A stretch of 64,000 nucleotides of DNA from Tillus elongatus. Lineage: Eukaryota > Arthropoda > Insecta > Coleoptera > Cleridae. Positions within the stretch are counted from its first letter, which is position 1; each line of letters opens with the position of its first letter. Location: assembly GCA_964006375.1 (NCBI GenBank), contig OZ023267.1, forward strand, positions 36,591,766 to 36,655,765, in the 5' to 3' direction. Positions 50,160-63,300 of this stretch are shown here, in pieces. The translations under genes were made by a program, and so were the position numbers. The notes beneath the pieces were generated by a model that saw only the letters and a list, made by a program, of their open reading frames with translations, was not told where the DNA came from and searched no databases.

Positions 50160-51876
50160 GAGGCACTTGCGGCTGTCCAGACCATACTACATTATATATT
50201 CCCTGACGGTTGGTTACGGGAAGTCTCAGCATTAAGCCCCCTAAGTGGCATTGATGGGAAGGCTGTCTTCAGGGTGGCTATTGGTAGCCCTTCCAACGGG
50301 GTTGTCTGTTGTCTTAACGAGCGTGGCGGGTGGTAGCTCCCTCAACAAGGTCGATGTTTATGGCCCCTACAGGGTATTTGAGCCTCTTGTAGAACTTGCT
50401 ATGCAGCCGTATAGCAAGTGTTCTGTTATTTCTGCTGCTTCAGTGCAGTATCTGCATCTTCATAAGGTGATACCTTACTGGGGAGTGTCCTGTTATTATT
50501 CTTAAGTCGTTCACAAAACAGTTTAGACTATTTTGTTGATATGGTGATGGACCGGTTTTCCTGTCTTAAGCCTGGCGTTTTTCCCCAGTATGAGAGCATT
50601 TGGTTCTTTTCACAAGTATCAAGTTCATTTCTTGCGTGGCTTTGTGTCAGTCCACAATAGAGCTCTAGACCACAGAAGGGTGCTGTTGCTGTCCTTTTTG
50701 CAAGGCTATCTGCTTCATCGTTTCCTTCAATGCCTTGATGTCCTGGTACCCACATCAAAGTTGTTCGTAGCCAGTTGCTTCAAGGATTTTTTGCAGTACC
50801 AGATCAGCTTAGACTGGGTTTTGAAAGATTTCAGAGTTTCCAGCACTGCCTGGCTGTCAGGCAGGATGTAGATTTCTCTATTTCTGAGTCTCCTTTGTAT
50901 GCATTCCTTTATATAGAGATTTATAGCAAGCATCTCTGTTTGGCAGATGGTGGTAGTTTTTCCTGGGGACTTAACGAGTCTAAAGTTGGGTACTCTTATT
51001 TCCAATCCTACTTCCTCTATTTGTTTAGACCCGCCTGTATACCATACACATGAGTTGTTTGTCAGCCTTGCATTGTCTCTGTTCCATGCTAGGCGAGAAT
51101 TTATGACCGCGCCGAATGAAACTATGAAGTCCAATTTGGCTGGCATCTGGTCTGTTGGTTTGGCGAGTGAGCCCAGTGGAATAATTTCCAGGATTTTCAA
51201 GTGGCCGACCAAGTTTCCTGGTTTGAATTTGTCCGCTTGGAATAGCCTGTGTTGAAGCTGTACAGCATGATGCTATAGCTCTTTTTATTTCAAGACAGAT
51301 GAGCCTCTTCAATTTTTGCAATTTGCTTTATGTTGAAAGTTGTTTTATATTTGGCCACCATACTATAGATGCATATGTGACCATGGGTTTGACCACAGTT
51401 TGCTATTGTCAGTATTATCTTGGGATTCAGCCCCCATGTATTTCCTACGAGTCTACCGCATGTCCAGATTGCCATTGTGGCTCTCGAAAGAGTTTTTTTC
51501 AAGTGTGTGTTCCAATTTAGTTTTTGATCTAAGAAGATCCCTAAGTATTTAACTTCATTGGAAAATTGTATCTGTGTTACATTCAGAGTGGAAGTTTTTA
51601 AATTCAGTTTTCTTCTGTTCATGACTGAGACAAGAACTGTCTTAGACATTAGTCTCTCTGTCTCACACCAGTCTTTACTATATTATGTTTGCATCGTCCT
51701 TGCCCTTTTAGTGTTATGACAATATCATTTGCGTATCGTTGGAGTATAAATTCTGTTCGTCTCAATGAGGTCATATATTTATGAATAACGAGCGAGCGCA
51801 GCAGAAGCGATAGTGCCCCTCCTTGAAGACAACCTTTTGCTGTCGTCACTGTTTTAGCTTTTTGGCATTGACGCAA
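50160..51876 (-). pseudogene. Decayed LINE ORF2: RT end, RNase H and zinc motif
   Basis: Read from the right on the minus strand. At 51876-51649 RT block GCLQGGALSLLL is followed by FILQRYANDIVI, the YADD box with Asp changed to Asn. At 51649-51290 comes the thumb region (KYLGIFLDQKLNWNTHLKKT). At 51212-50727 is RNase H, with WYTGGSK in which the catalytic Asp has become Gly, then ICQTEMLAI (Glu) and YILPDSQAVLETL (Asp). At 50758-50528 is MWVPGHQGIEGNDEADSLAK (His/Asp). Near 50460-50400 the zinc motif reads CRYCTEAAEITEHLLYGC. Lesions in two catalytic residues and several frame changes show it is dead. It is a different LINE family from the one at 48957. Confidence 0.88.
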
Positions 51877-51879
51877 TCC

Positions 51880-52130
51880 ATGTTACAATGGGGAGTTCCA
51901 TTTACCTTTTTTGTAGGGATCATTTGATGAATTGATATGAGGTGTAGCCAAAGGCTAGGTATTGAAAATCCACGATGTAACATTAAATGACGGGCTGACG
52001 GTTTTCGTGAGAAAGGATGACTTGCATTGTATTCGTATGGTATAGTTGTGTCTGCGCAAATAGATTTTCTGTATATTGGAAAGTCAAGTGAATTATTATC
52101 CAACTTTCTAATGGTAAAATCTAAGAAATG
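51880..52130 (-). pseudogene. Fragment of another reverse transcriptase
   Basis: A minus frame at 52103-51846 reads SLDFPIYRKSICADTTIPYE, then SHPFSRKPSARHLMLHR. This is the pattern of an RT region in which FLDL-x-IYRK is followed by a hydrophilic NHP-SHK-type block. It resembles Penelope-like or related reverse transcriptases rather than the jockey-like LINE next to it. Assignment is weak. Confidence 0.4.
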
Positions 52131-52676
52131 TTTACTAGTATTAGGTTCTTCTTCTAAAATAAATTTGGTATTTGTACGAGGATTATTGATACATTTAGGA
52201 AGTCATCTAATTATGAAGAGTTAATCGAAAACATGATGAAATATTATCTAGATATGTGTACTAGAAAACTTTATTATCTAAAACTTCTGAAACTAAATTT
52301 TTTTTTGTTATTTTTTTATATAAATATGTTGGCTATTAAAGAACATGACGGGCTACTCATAGAAAGACCTTCATTTTGCATGCATATTTTATTATTAAGT
52401 TTCAAATTGTTTTCTTTTGAGTTTTTGAGTATATTCGTTAAAAACATTAATTCTTTTTTGTCTTTTATTAATAAAATGTTTTAAAATAAAGGTAAGCATT
52501 TTTCAGGAGGTATTTTATAATACATGCTACAAACACCTACCTACCAGACTAGTTTACTATTTGGAGGAATAATTACTTATTTAAATTTCCCGTTAGTTTA
52601 TACGAGTTTTTGACTGAATATTATGGTATATAATTGTGGTCTCTAATTAGTGGAACTAACATGCCAGCTATCTTAT
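52131..52676. other. Unassigned DNA
   Basis: Two open frames (52027-52224 and 52233-52484) have low complexity and no domain. Confidence 0.4.
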
Positions 52677-54079
<1,403 letters not shown>

Positions 54080-54401
54080 GCTTTTTTACGTGTGTTGAAA
54101 ATTTTGTATATTTTATATTTCGATTTAAAAGTTTGTAACATACTTTGAATAAATGATGTACAGTAAAAAAGATAACGTTATTATTTCCATTGAATAATTT
54201 AGACAGAATATCTGCGAAAATGTAATCGAAACTTTTGGAAAAGCAATTTCTGCATGCCAAAGGGGCAGAGGACACCATTTTTCTTTAGCAACCGCAACAT
54301 TTGTACTTTAAAATATGGGTTATTATAAGATTAAAGTATTTTGTGTGCTTTATTATTAAATTAAATCGGACACCCCATAGACACTATTTCAGTTTTAGAG
54401 G

Positions 54402-54456
<55 letters not shown>

Positions 54457-54720
54457 TAAATAATAATAATACAACTTTATTCATAAAATCCTAAACGGGC
54501 AAGGAACACGTCAAAATATAATATGTAGCAACCCGTCACACAGAGCATAATATATAAAGATTGTAAATCTATAATTAGGGACTCAATAAAAAAGGCCCCA
54601 AACCTACAGTTAAGGAGTCATTATCTAACATACAAAAAAACATATAAAAAGAAACTCATGAAAGGGCATAAAATGCAGAACACTGCGCAAACAAAACAAC
54701 AATTAACCTACACAACATAA
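54080..54720. other. Unassigned DNA with (TAA)n microsatellite
   Basis: A TAA/ATA trinucleotide repeat covers about 54402-54460. Nothing else is recognised. Confidence 0.5.
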
Positions 54721-54723
54721 GCT

Positions 54724-55561
54724 TTTACGCGTGCACACTTCAATGGACAAATACGCAGACTCATGGAGGGTTCTGTCTCCGTGGATCTCCAAAAAATATT
54801 AGACTGGGGAAGTAGAAATCTTGTGCAATTCAACCCCACCAAATCTCAGTCTTGCTTTCTTTCTCATAAGAGATAAACCAGCCCTAGACCCATCACAATG
54901 AACAACCAAGTTATTCAAAGTAATGAGTCCTTTTCTTTTGTTGGCATTTCTGTGGATCGAAATCTTAATTGGCACCAACATGTCACATCAATTGCAGAAG
55001 CGGCTGCTAAGAAATTAGGTTTCCTCTTCCGGGCTCGCAAATACTTTTCACCAGCTAATCTCTATACCTTATATACTTCACAAATAAGGCCAAACCTCAA
55101 ATACTGCTCCCACATCTGGGGTGCAGCTGCCGCTTCTACACCAGCTATCCTGGACTCCATTCAAAAGAGAGCTATACGCCCCATCGGTGACCCTACCCTC
55201 ATCCACAGGTTGCCATCCCTTGCCCACCGACGTGCCGTTGGTGACCTCTCTCTCTCTTTTATAGATATCTGCACGGGCACTGCTCAGAGGAGCTTTCCTC
55301 CATAGTTCCCCCACCTACTGCCCCCAACAGATCTACCAGAGGAACAGAACGAATGCACCCTTTTATTGTCCAGGTTACCAGACATAGAACATCTTGTTAC
55401 GCCCGCTATTTTGTCCCGAGGACTTCCAAGTTGTGGAATTCCTTGCCGGCACATGTTTTTCCTTCTCCTCCGAACCTCCAAACCTTCAAGTCCAGCATTA
55501 ACAAGTTGCCTCTTTCCTCCTTGTCAACACCCACGGTACGATATTATTTAGGCTGTAAGCC
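54724..55561 (+). pseudogene. LINE reverse transcriptase C-terminal fragment
   Basis: In successive plus frames it reads VSVDLQKILDWGSRNLVQFN, then a stop and frame change, then SFVGISVDRNLNWHQHVTSI (RT thumb, 54898-55305). IRPNLKYCSHIWGAAAAST and IQKRAIRPIGDP follow. After another frame change, 55353-55561 gives TSCYARYFVPRTSKLWNSLP, then QTFKSSINKL. This is the standard C terminus of a jockey/CR1-type RT that lacks RNase H. The catalytic palm (YADD) is not present, so the copy is 5'-truncated. Confidence 0.85.
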
Positions 55562-55659
55562 CTCGTGGTGTGTTGTTGAAATAAAAAAAAATACACCATC
55601 ATATGTTTATATTAAAAAGTATATGCAATGTATTAAATGCGACAAAAGACATACAAATA

Positions 55660-56530
55660 AGCATCACCCAATATTAAAATATTTATTTATTGAATAAAAT
55701 GCGTGGTCTAAAAAATATTTCTTTAGCTCTCTCTTAAATTGTACAAGCCCAGTGATGATTCTTATGTACAAAGGTAAATGGTTATATGCTCTTAATGCCA
55801 TATATTTTGTTCCTTTCTGAAAAAGTGAAGTAGAGTGTTGAGGTACAGCAACAATACCTGTATTTCTAGTTGGATAATTGTTTCGTAATATATTAAAATA
55901 CTTTGGATTTTCTCTCACAAAGAGTGACAAACTAAAAAGATAGAGTGAGTAAAACGTAATTATCCGAACTCGAACAAATAGAGGAGCACAGTGTTCATCA
56001 TATTTTGCGCCACCTAATACTCTTACAATACGTTTCTGAATAATGAATAGTATGTGCGTATGTGCTGATGCTCCCCAGACTATAAGTCCATACCTGAATC
56101 TGCTACCTACGTGTGCGTGATAAAACAAACGAAGTGTACCATCTCCCACTGTATATTTTAAATTAAACAAAGCAAAGTGGCACTATTTAGTCTGGCCGCC
56201 ACCTAATCGGTTTGAGGTTCCCAGGTTAGAAATTTATCTACTATAACCCCTAAAAATTTGGTTTTATTTGCTGTATTCTTATTATTACACAAACTGGAAT
56301 CACTGCTTTGTCTGGCATGGATATTTTCAAATTTTCTGTTAACAGTTTTTTCCTATTTTCCCTACACCAATCAGACATTGCTTTCACAGCCTTAGCACAC
56401 GAGATCTCCAGTTCTGGAGAAGTACTAGCCTCAACAGTAAACGAAGTGTCATCGGCAAATTGGCATATAGTAGTACTTTGATTCTCAACAAAGAAAAGGA
56501 ATTGGGGACAGGACACCTCCCTGTCCTGTC
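55660..56530 (-). pseudogene. Second LINE reverse transcriptase fragment
   Basis: On the minus strand, 56516-56320 contains TTICQFADDTSFTVEAS, the catalytic ADD box, and AMSDWCRENRKKLLTENLKI. 56170-55664 contains GTLRLFYHAHVGSRFRYGLI, VWGASAHTHILFIIQKRIVR and a C terminus ending FKRELKKYFLDHAFYS. The frame changes between the two parts, near 56250-56170. It belongs to a different family from the fragment at 54724 and runs in the opposite direction. Confidence 0.88.
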
Positions 56531-56640
56531 CCCAATTCTTTTTCTCTTATATATAAATACTCTGCAGCATTACTTTGTTGAGAATCAAAATACTACTATA
56601 TGCCAATTTGCCGATGACACTTCGTTTACTGTTGCTATAC
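56431..56640. repeat. Inverted duplication of the RT catalytic region
   Basis: 56431-56512 and about 56521-56640 are inverted copies meeting at a short spacer (ACCTCCCT). Both encode CQFADDTSFTV, on opposite strands. The right arm has about 30 extra bases ('tatataaatactctgcagca'). Confidence 0.85.
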
Positions 56641-56659
56641 CTATGTCTTTGATTATCAT

Positions 56660-57654
56660 GTTTTGTGGATTTTAAATTTAAAGTTTCCTCAAAACCACAG
56701 AAAAAACATGAAGACCAGCTGTAATGTATTAGATTGTTTCATCTAAAGTCAAATCGAATAGTATGTAGTGTATGTCCAGAACCACCAAAGGGCGCGTTAA
56801 ATGTAATTAAAGTGATGAATTTCCAATTGCAGTGCAATTATTGCAACAGGAATTATCAGTTTTACTGTGCGACATCTGTACAATTACGTAATCTTCTTGT
56901 CTATCATGCTCTTTACTGTACGTGACATTCAATTTCCTCAGCCAGGAAAAATGAGAACAAATTTGATGTGACTCAGAGTAAAGTGTGCGCTATTTCTCAG
57001 TTCGTTACAGAACGGATTCTGGAAATTAAATTTGAATGGTTCACTTATAAATCACTGTTCTGAAAAGCAAAACGATGTACTAGTTGAAATGCATTTGCAA
57101 TTGAGCGTTAACGAATACTGAATACCTCTTGAAAGTGACTTATTTGTTCACTATACTCTGTCTGCATTATCGACGGATTCTGTTCTAGGTAATTACCAGA
57201 AGTGCAAAGCGTTATCAGTATAGAATTGTATCAATAAAGATTATCATACAAGTTTTATGATTACAGAATAGTCAGGTTTAAACTACACAGTTTCAGTAAA
57301 ATGTATGGAATTCATAGATATCTTAAAATATGGGGTCTTCACACGATAAGGAATTTAAATCTTTGCTTGCTTGATCTCCTTAGAAAAAAGTCGCCAGAAG
57401 ACCATGACAGAAGAGCATTATTTTTTCTTAATTGGGCCCTTAGAACCCATACCATTAGACAGTCCAATCCCACGTTTTATTTATACAAATTGACTCAACA
57501 CGATTAAAAAGCAGCTATAATATTTAGTTTCTATTTATAAAATACATTTTGATATACTTTTTCTGTTGCAATTAACTCTTTTAAAACCCCAGAGTAACTA
57601 ATTTTTTTTCAGAGGGATGGATAAACTGAACTTCAGTTCATTCATTCTTCTGAT
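56660..57654. other. Unassigned DNA
   Basis: Short frames at 56734-56925 (with a CxxC-like CNYCNRNYQFYC) and 57301-57507 are too small and unsupported to call genes. No repeat landmark is seen. Confidence 0.4.
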
Positions 57655-57795
57655 GACGTGTTAGCGTAGACATTTTAAAATTTTAAATAGATATTCCTAA
57701 CCTGCTAGTACAAATATCACGAGATATCGATTTTAGGAGGAATTGGACCATATGATACAAAATGTGTCCATTATGTTGGAGTTTGTTACCTCCTT
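57655..57795 (+). repeat. Isolated ~120-bp satellite monomer(s)
   Basis: 'gcgtagacattttaaaattt', then 'gagatatcgattttaggag' and 'aattggaccatatgatac' match the satellite at 59900-60893 in the same orientation. Confidence 0.7.
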
Positions 57796-57837
57796 TAAAG
57801 TAAAGCTTCACCCACAAGAACCGTGGTATAATGTGAT

Positions 57838-59910
57838 TGACCTCAGGTGGACATAAATCTGCTCAATGGTGAGGTCACAATTGTCTACAACACCCTACCC
57901 TAAAGTAGCTATATATCAGATTATCAAATTTATTAAGATTAGCAGCACTTTTTAGGAGGTTGACATATCTGGATGTAGTTTGATACTCACGATCTCTTCC
58001 TTTGCTTGCTTCGCACAGCACAGAGTCCTATATTTGTGGGCTCTCCAGACTAGTGCTAGGTTACATAGAAATTTAGATATCTAGATAATACTTAGTAAGA
58101 AATAATTGTTTGCGCCGACGTCAAAAGGAAAGTAGATACTAGGGAGGAATTTCTCTTCAATTAAACAGAGATTTCAATATCACAAAAATATAAATTTATT
58201 TATATAAATTAAATTTGGAATAGCAAACAAAATAAAATAAAAATGGATGGTAAATTCCAGATAAAGATTAATTGCACACAAATAACAATCACATAAATAG
58301 CAAGAATCTCAAAAGCAAGAAATTATTAATTTACATACATATACCAGAACAATAAGATAAAGATAGTTGCATATTACAAAAATTTTACTGTTAATTACTT
58401 AGGGTATCGCTCAAAAATAAACACAAATGATTAGGTAAATTACTTGCCGTCTGTTAATCAATTACTAGGTTTTCTAGTGAACTAACTGGCCGGTTCTTGA
58501 GTGAGGCTCCAAAGAAAGACAATCTATTAGTATTTCCCTACGTGAAATTTCTACATTAATGGTGAAAATAAAAGATTTTAAAGAGAATGTATGGGTTACA
58601 GAAAAAAATTGCTAATTACAATTTAAAAAAGATAAAAACTATGTGTTTAAATTTACAAAATTGACAAAATCTTAGAGATTACACAGGAAATGTATAGTTG
58701 TGCTGACAGCACCTCTCTGACATTATTTAAGCTCAAACTTGATTACGTGATTTTGAAAGTTCAGGTTATTAAAACTTCAGATGTTAGATTTCGGCATGAG
58801 AATTCTGCTAATTCAGACAAAAGTATTGTTTAGACTCACCAGTCTTCCGGTATTAAGTTACCTGATCACCCTGTGAAGATGCTCTCCAAGTGGATTATGA
58901 GTGCCTGACATAGATTCCCGACTCCAATAAGAGAAAAAAAACTTAGGGAAAAACGACTGGGACTTCTCGTCAGAGATTATTGGGCCGGTGGATGTTATCA
59001 CTCCAACACTACAAGACCATTTGTTACCTATGTCGAGATTCTGAATTCGCTTGATGGAAACTTTGCGAATCGCAATGAAAACGTGAATTTGCTTCAGAAA
59101 AATTCACTACCAATTGACTTAAGGTTAGATAATAACCAGGAATTATTTCTGATTACGACAAGCAATCAACAGCTCGGAACAAAGAGCCACGAGTTAGCTC
59201 GCGTTTTTATATTGAATACGATGTTTAACTAAACTCAAAAATCACTTGAATTACTCCGAACAATCACTGACAATAATTACTAGGTAGTATAGATAACAGA
59301 AAGGACATTACAACCCCGTTATAAGATAATTTAATAGCCACCGAAAACTGACGAGTGTTCACTCTATGAAGGCTCAGCAGAGAGTCACTGTCAATGTGTC
59401 GGGTTCGGCAACTGCTAGGTCGCTGCACGCAAAAATTCTTACTGTGACGGTTGGTGGCTGTGCTCGAGCTCTTTCTAGTCTCCATTCTTCGAATGAGATA
59501 AAACGAGACTTCCAATCGCTGCTTTGCTGGCAACTCTCTGCAACGCTTCCAACCATCTTTCTTGGGTGACATCACCGAACCATTACAGATAAACAATATT
59601 TTGTTCTTGAATATTCCTAACGTATGTTTAAAATGCTTATTTTGTTCCTGGAAATATTTGTTCAGTAATAATGCGAGGTAGTTTTCCATGGCAAACATAT
59701 AATGAATTTTAACACACACACACATTGGAAATGCAGTAAAGGGGTTTACGGTACTTGAAGATTTAGCGACTTTTCATGAAAATAATTTTGAAATCAAAAC
59801 AGGAATTGCCTTATAGATATTGGAGTGTCGGCTCTTAATTAAGTCTCTTACGAGTTCATTTTGAATAGTCAAAGCAGTAACGAAACGTAATCGTTACAAG
59901 TTGTCATTTT
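57838..59910. repeat. ~2-kb dispersed non-coding repeat, copy 2
   Basis: Collinear with 21434-23538. The minus strand carries a clear TATAAAAA (59211-59204) followed by G+C-richer sequence, with AATAAA about 1 kb further along. Copy 1 has ATAAAAATGG at the same place. It is flanked on both sides by satellite monomers. Confidence 0.7.
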
Positions 59911-60893
59911 GATTTTCTAAAGTGTTACTATAGATTCCTAATCTGTGATGCCGCAAATTTCCATATATCGATTTTTAGTCATATCGGCCCTTAAATGATA
60001 AAATTAGCCCTCCATGTTGGCGTAAATATTTTGTAATTCTCAATTTCAAATGTAAATTCTACCTGCGAGCACAAAACTTCGGAGATATCGATTCTAAATA
60101 GAACTAGTCAATACGATGCAAAATTTGTCCACCATTTTAAATTTTTAAATCTTAACTACAAAATCCTAATCCACGACACCGAAAACCCATAGCTTTTGAC
60201 TTTATGTCGAATCGGACCATACATGACAAAATTAGGCCGCCATGTTGGTGTAGACATTTTGAAACTCGCCAGATAACGATTTTAAGTAGTATTGGTCCAT
60301 ACGATACGAAATTTGTCCACCATGTCGAAGTTGTCGTTTTGAATTTCTAAATCTTAACGATACAACCTTAATCCCCCAGGATATCGATTTTGAGTAGAAT
60401 TTGATGATCAATGACTAAATCAATCCGCCATGTTGTCGTAGACATTTTGAAATTCTAAATCTTTATTAAAGATTTCTAATCTGCGACTACAAAAAACCCC
60501 AGGTATCGATGTTAAGTAGAATCGACCTATACGATATAAAATTTGTCCACCCTGTTGAAATTGTTATTGTGAATTTCTAAAAGTTTACTATAAGTTCCTA
60601 ATTTGAGACACCGGAAAGCCCCACATATCGATTTTAAGTCAGATTGGATCATAAATAACTAAATTTGTCCGCCGTGTTGGTGTAGACATTTTGAAATTAT
60701 AAATTTTTCATAGAAATGCTACCTGCAATCACAAAAAATCCACAGATATCGATTTTAAGTAGAATTAATCTTATACGCTAAAAAATTCGTCTTGGAGCTG
60801 TCATTTTAAATTTCTAAAATGTAACTATAAATTCCCAATTTGCGATGCCAAAAACCTCCAGGTATCGATTTTATGTCGAATCGGACACAGCCC
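59911..60893 (+). repeat. Dimeric ~120-bp satellite array
   Basis: The ATCGATTTTAAGT-like motif recurs near 59969, 60089, 60197, 60277, 60384, 60507, 60629, 60750 and 60866. Two monomer types alternate. One carries 'cgccatgttggtgtagacat', the other 'aaatttgtccaccatgt'. The true period is therefore about 240 bp. Confidence 0.85.
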
Positions 60894-61512
60894 TGGCTCA
60901 TTTCTTTCCTAATACAGAGACAATGTATGTAAGGTTAGATTTATTCTTATCGTAATTAGAAACTTAGACCGGTTTCGCTCTAATTAGAGCTCGTCAGTGC
61001 GGTATACTAATTACAGCGAGAACACACCTATAAAGTAATACGGCTATGGTAGCCAGCCCCCTAGAAGATTATGAGATGTACGACAAGGTCGCCATCTCGG
61101 TGCGGAGCAAGGTAGTATGCTGTCACGACAGCTCTAGTTACCACAAAATGTTATAAATAGAGACTGTGTACAACCAACTAACAATTTTGTAAATTGTCAG
61201 CCCTGGCCGATTTCTCGCCTAATCCAGGGTTGAGCTAGGGCTGAGAATTTACAAAATTGTTAGTTGGTTGTACACAGTCTATATCTATAACATTTTGTGT
61301 TAACTAGAGCTGTCGTGACAACATATTACCTGGTTCCACACCGAGATGGCGACCCTGTCGTACAGCTCACAATGGTCTATGAGGCTGGTTACCATAGCCG
61401 TATTACTTTATAGGTGTGTTCTCGCTGTAATTAGTACAGCGCACTGAACGACCTCTGATTAGAGCGAAATCCGTCTGCGTTTCTAATTACGGTGAGAATA
61501 CATCTAGCTTTG
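60893..61512. repeat. Palindrome of two hairpin-rich units
   Basis: About 300 bp (60893-61225) and its inverse (61233-61512) belong to the same family as the array at 29381. Shared blocks are 'tagaccggtttcgctct', 'gtcacgacagctct' and 'caaccaactaacaatt'. The arms have diverged by several percent. The internal hairpin GGCTATGGTAGCC is kept. Confidence 0.82.
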
Positions 61513-61519
61513 AACAGAC

Positions 61520-61676
<157 letters not shown>

Positions 61677-62129
61677 ATTTACTGATAATATACAGTCTGG
61701 CCTTTAACAAATAATACAGCAACAATATAACATAATTAATATTGACACTCGCATACCCTCTCTCTCTCTCTCTTTTCTCTTAAACACACACACATGCACA
61801 CAAAATTTGCAAATCCTTCTATTACAATTTTCAAACCAACTACTCGGCTTTTCAAATCGACACTCGACAATACCCAGTCTGATTTTTAACAACAAATAAC
61901 AATATTAACACTGAAATTTTTTTTTCCACGGTTACCCGTTTCCCCCTTTTTATACACCATCAGCAAATAATAACAAACCGACAAAGTCGGAGACTGTGGC
62001 AAAATTCAATATGGATTTGCCTACCTCGTAGGTGATTGAACAGAAATGCGTCCCGAAAACCAAACTCTCATAGTGAACAGAAGGAAATTACCGCCACATC
62101 CACCCACACAGACAGAGCTACCTACACAC

Positions 62130-62131
<2 letters not shown>
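61677..62131. other. Unassigned DNA with (CT)n patch
   Basis: 'ctctctctctctct' near 61760 and a CA run near 61786. No gene recognised. Confidence 0.45.

Positions 62132-62206
<75 letters not shown>
62132..62206. repeat. (TA)n microsatellite
   Basis: A pure TA tract that is not inside a recognisable R copy. Confidence 0.97.
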
Positions 62207-62209
<3 letters not shown>

Positions 62210-62804
62210 CATACAGCATAAAATATTCTCAAAATTTGAGAGCATTCTTTTTTCAGAATATTGGTTTCAGAATGTTCTAATAACATTTATGGAATTTCAA
62301 ACTTCAATCTTAAATATTCTGATTACATTATTTCAATCACATCCTAAGAAACTTCTTCATCAATATACTGAGAATATTAGAATAGATTATTATACCAAAT
62401 ATTAGTTTAGAATGTGCTTGAAATGTCCTTATAATATTATATAACTTTAAAATTTAATGAAAAAATAGATGATGATGACGGTATAAGTATAGTTGTGAGA
62501 ATTATAATAGTAATTATTTTGCATGTTTGATTCTGTTACCTGTCTATGGTAAACACATCCGAAATTGTATATTTGGGCAATCCATTCTTTAGGCATATAG
62601 CGCATGTCCATGCCGCCGTGAAGGGAAGATGGCAAGATGGCCGCTAGACGTAAATAAAAAGTAATGTCAAAATGAATGGTCTGTGGTCAATGTTGTATAA
62701 GGTTCTATTCTAACATAATTAATTAAAAATAATGATGTGACGTGAACACGGAGAACAATGTGTAATTGAAAACATAGATCCAGAGTACAGAAGCAACTAA
62801 AACA
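62207..62804. other. Unassigned; right part may be a decayed LTR
   Basis: The last 100-200 bp precede a primer-site-like motif at 62805 and contain 'aataaaaagtaatg', so they may be a worn LTR. I could not find its start or a partner LTR. Confidence 0.35.
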
Positions 62805-63300
62805 TGGTGTCAGGTTATCAAGAACTAATAAAAGCACCCAGTAAAGAAACAAGTTTTAAAGCATCTCCTGTATATGACATTGACGAGGTGTTCGCCAATT
62901 TTGCTTGAGACTGGATCATCTTACAAATTAGGTACCACTACATTGTATAATATATAATTTAAAAATTGTGTTATGTTCAATAGTACCTAAGTCATGCAAT
63001 ATAAACCACCACCACCACAGTTTGATGTAGCTGGACTGGAAAAGTGCAAGAATACTGCAAATCTATAGAATTGTCTAAGCAACATCTCAGGCTTTTTTAC
63101 TCCCGTGGAAGAAGTTAATGCTGTGAGAAGTATTACTATAAAGTGCAGAAAATGTTGACCTGAACATATGGTAGGAAGATGCATGTACAATAAAACTTGC
63201 AATTTATCAGATACGAAATCACTTGCCAAAGTATGCCTTTACAACCAGAATATCCATGCTGTTGGTGACAAATATTGGGCATTGGGATATTGAAATAGCT
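62805..63300 (+). pseudogene. Decayed LTR-retrotransposon gag relic
   Basis: TGGTGTCAGGTTATCAAG at 62805 matches the primer-binding site of the intact element at 42826. The frame through it reads MVSGYQELIKAPSKETSFKA. Near 62995 a frame gives QYKPPPPQFDVAGLEK. Near 63150-63230 it gives CRKC, a stop, then PEHMVGRCMYNKTCN and SLAKVCLYNQNIHAVG, which is the spacing of a gag double zinc knuckle. Stops and a large internal deletion make it a pseudogene. Confidence 0.6.

Noticed and set aside
57301..57507. 68-codon open frame as a small gene
   Set aside because: Too short and isolated, without promoter, splice or similarity evidence.
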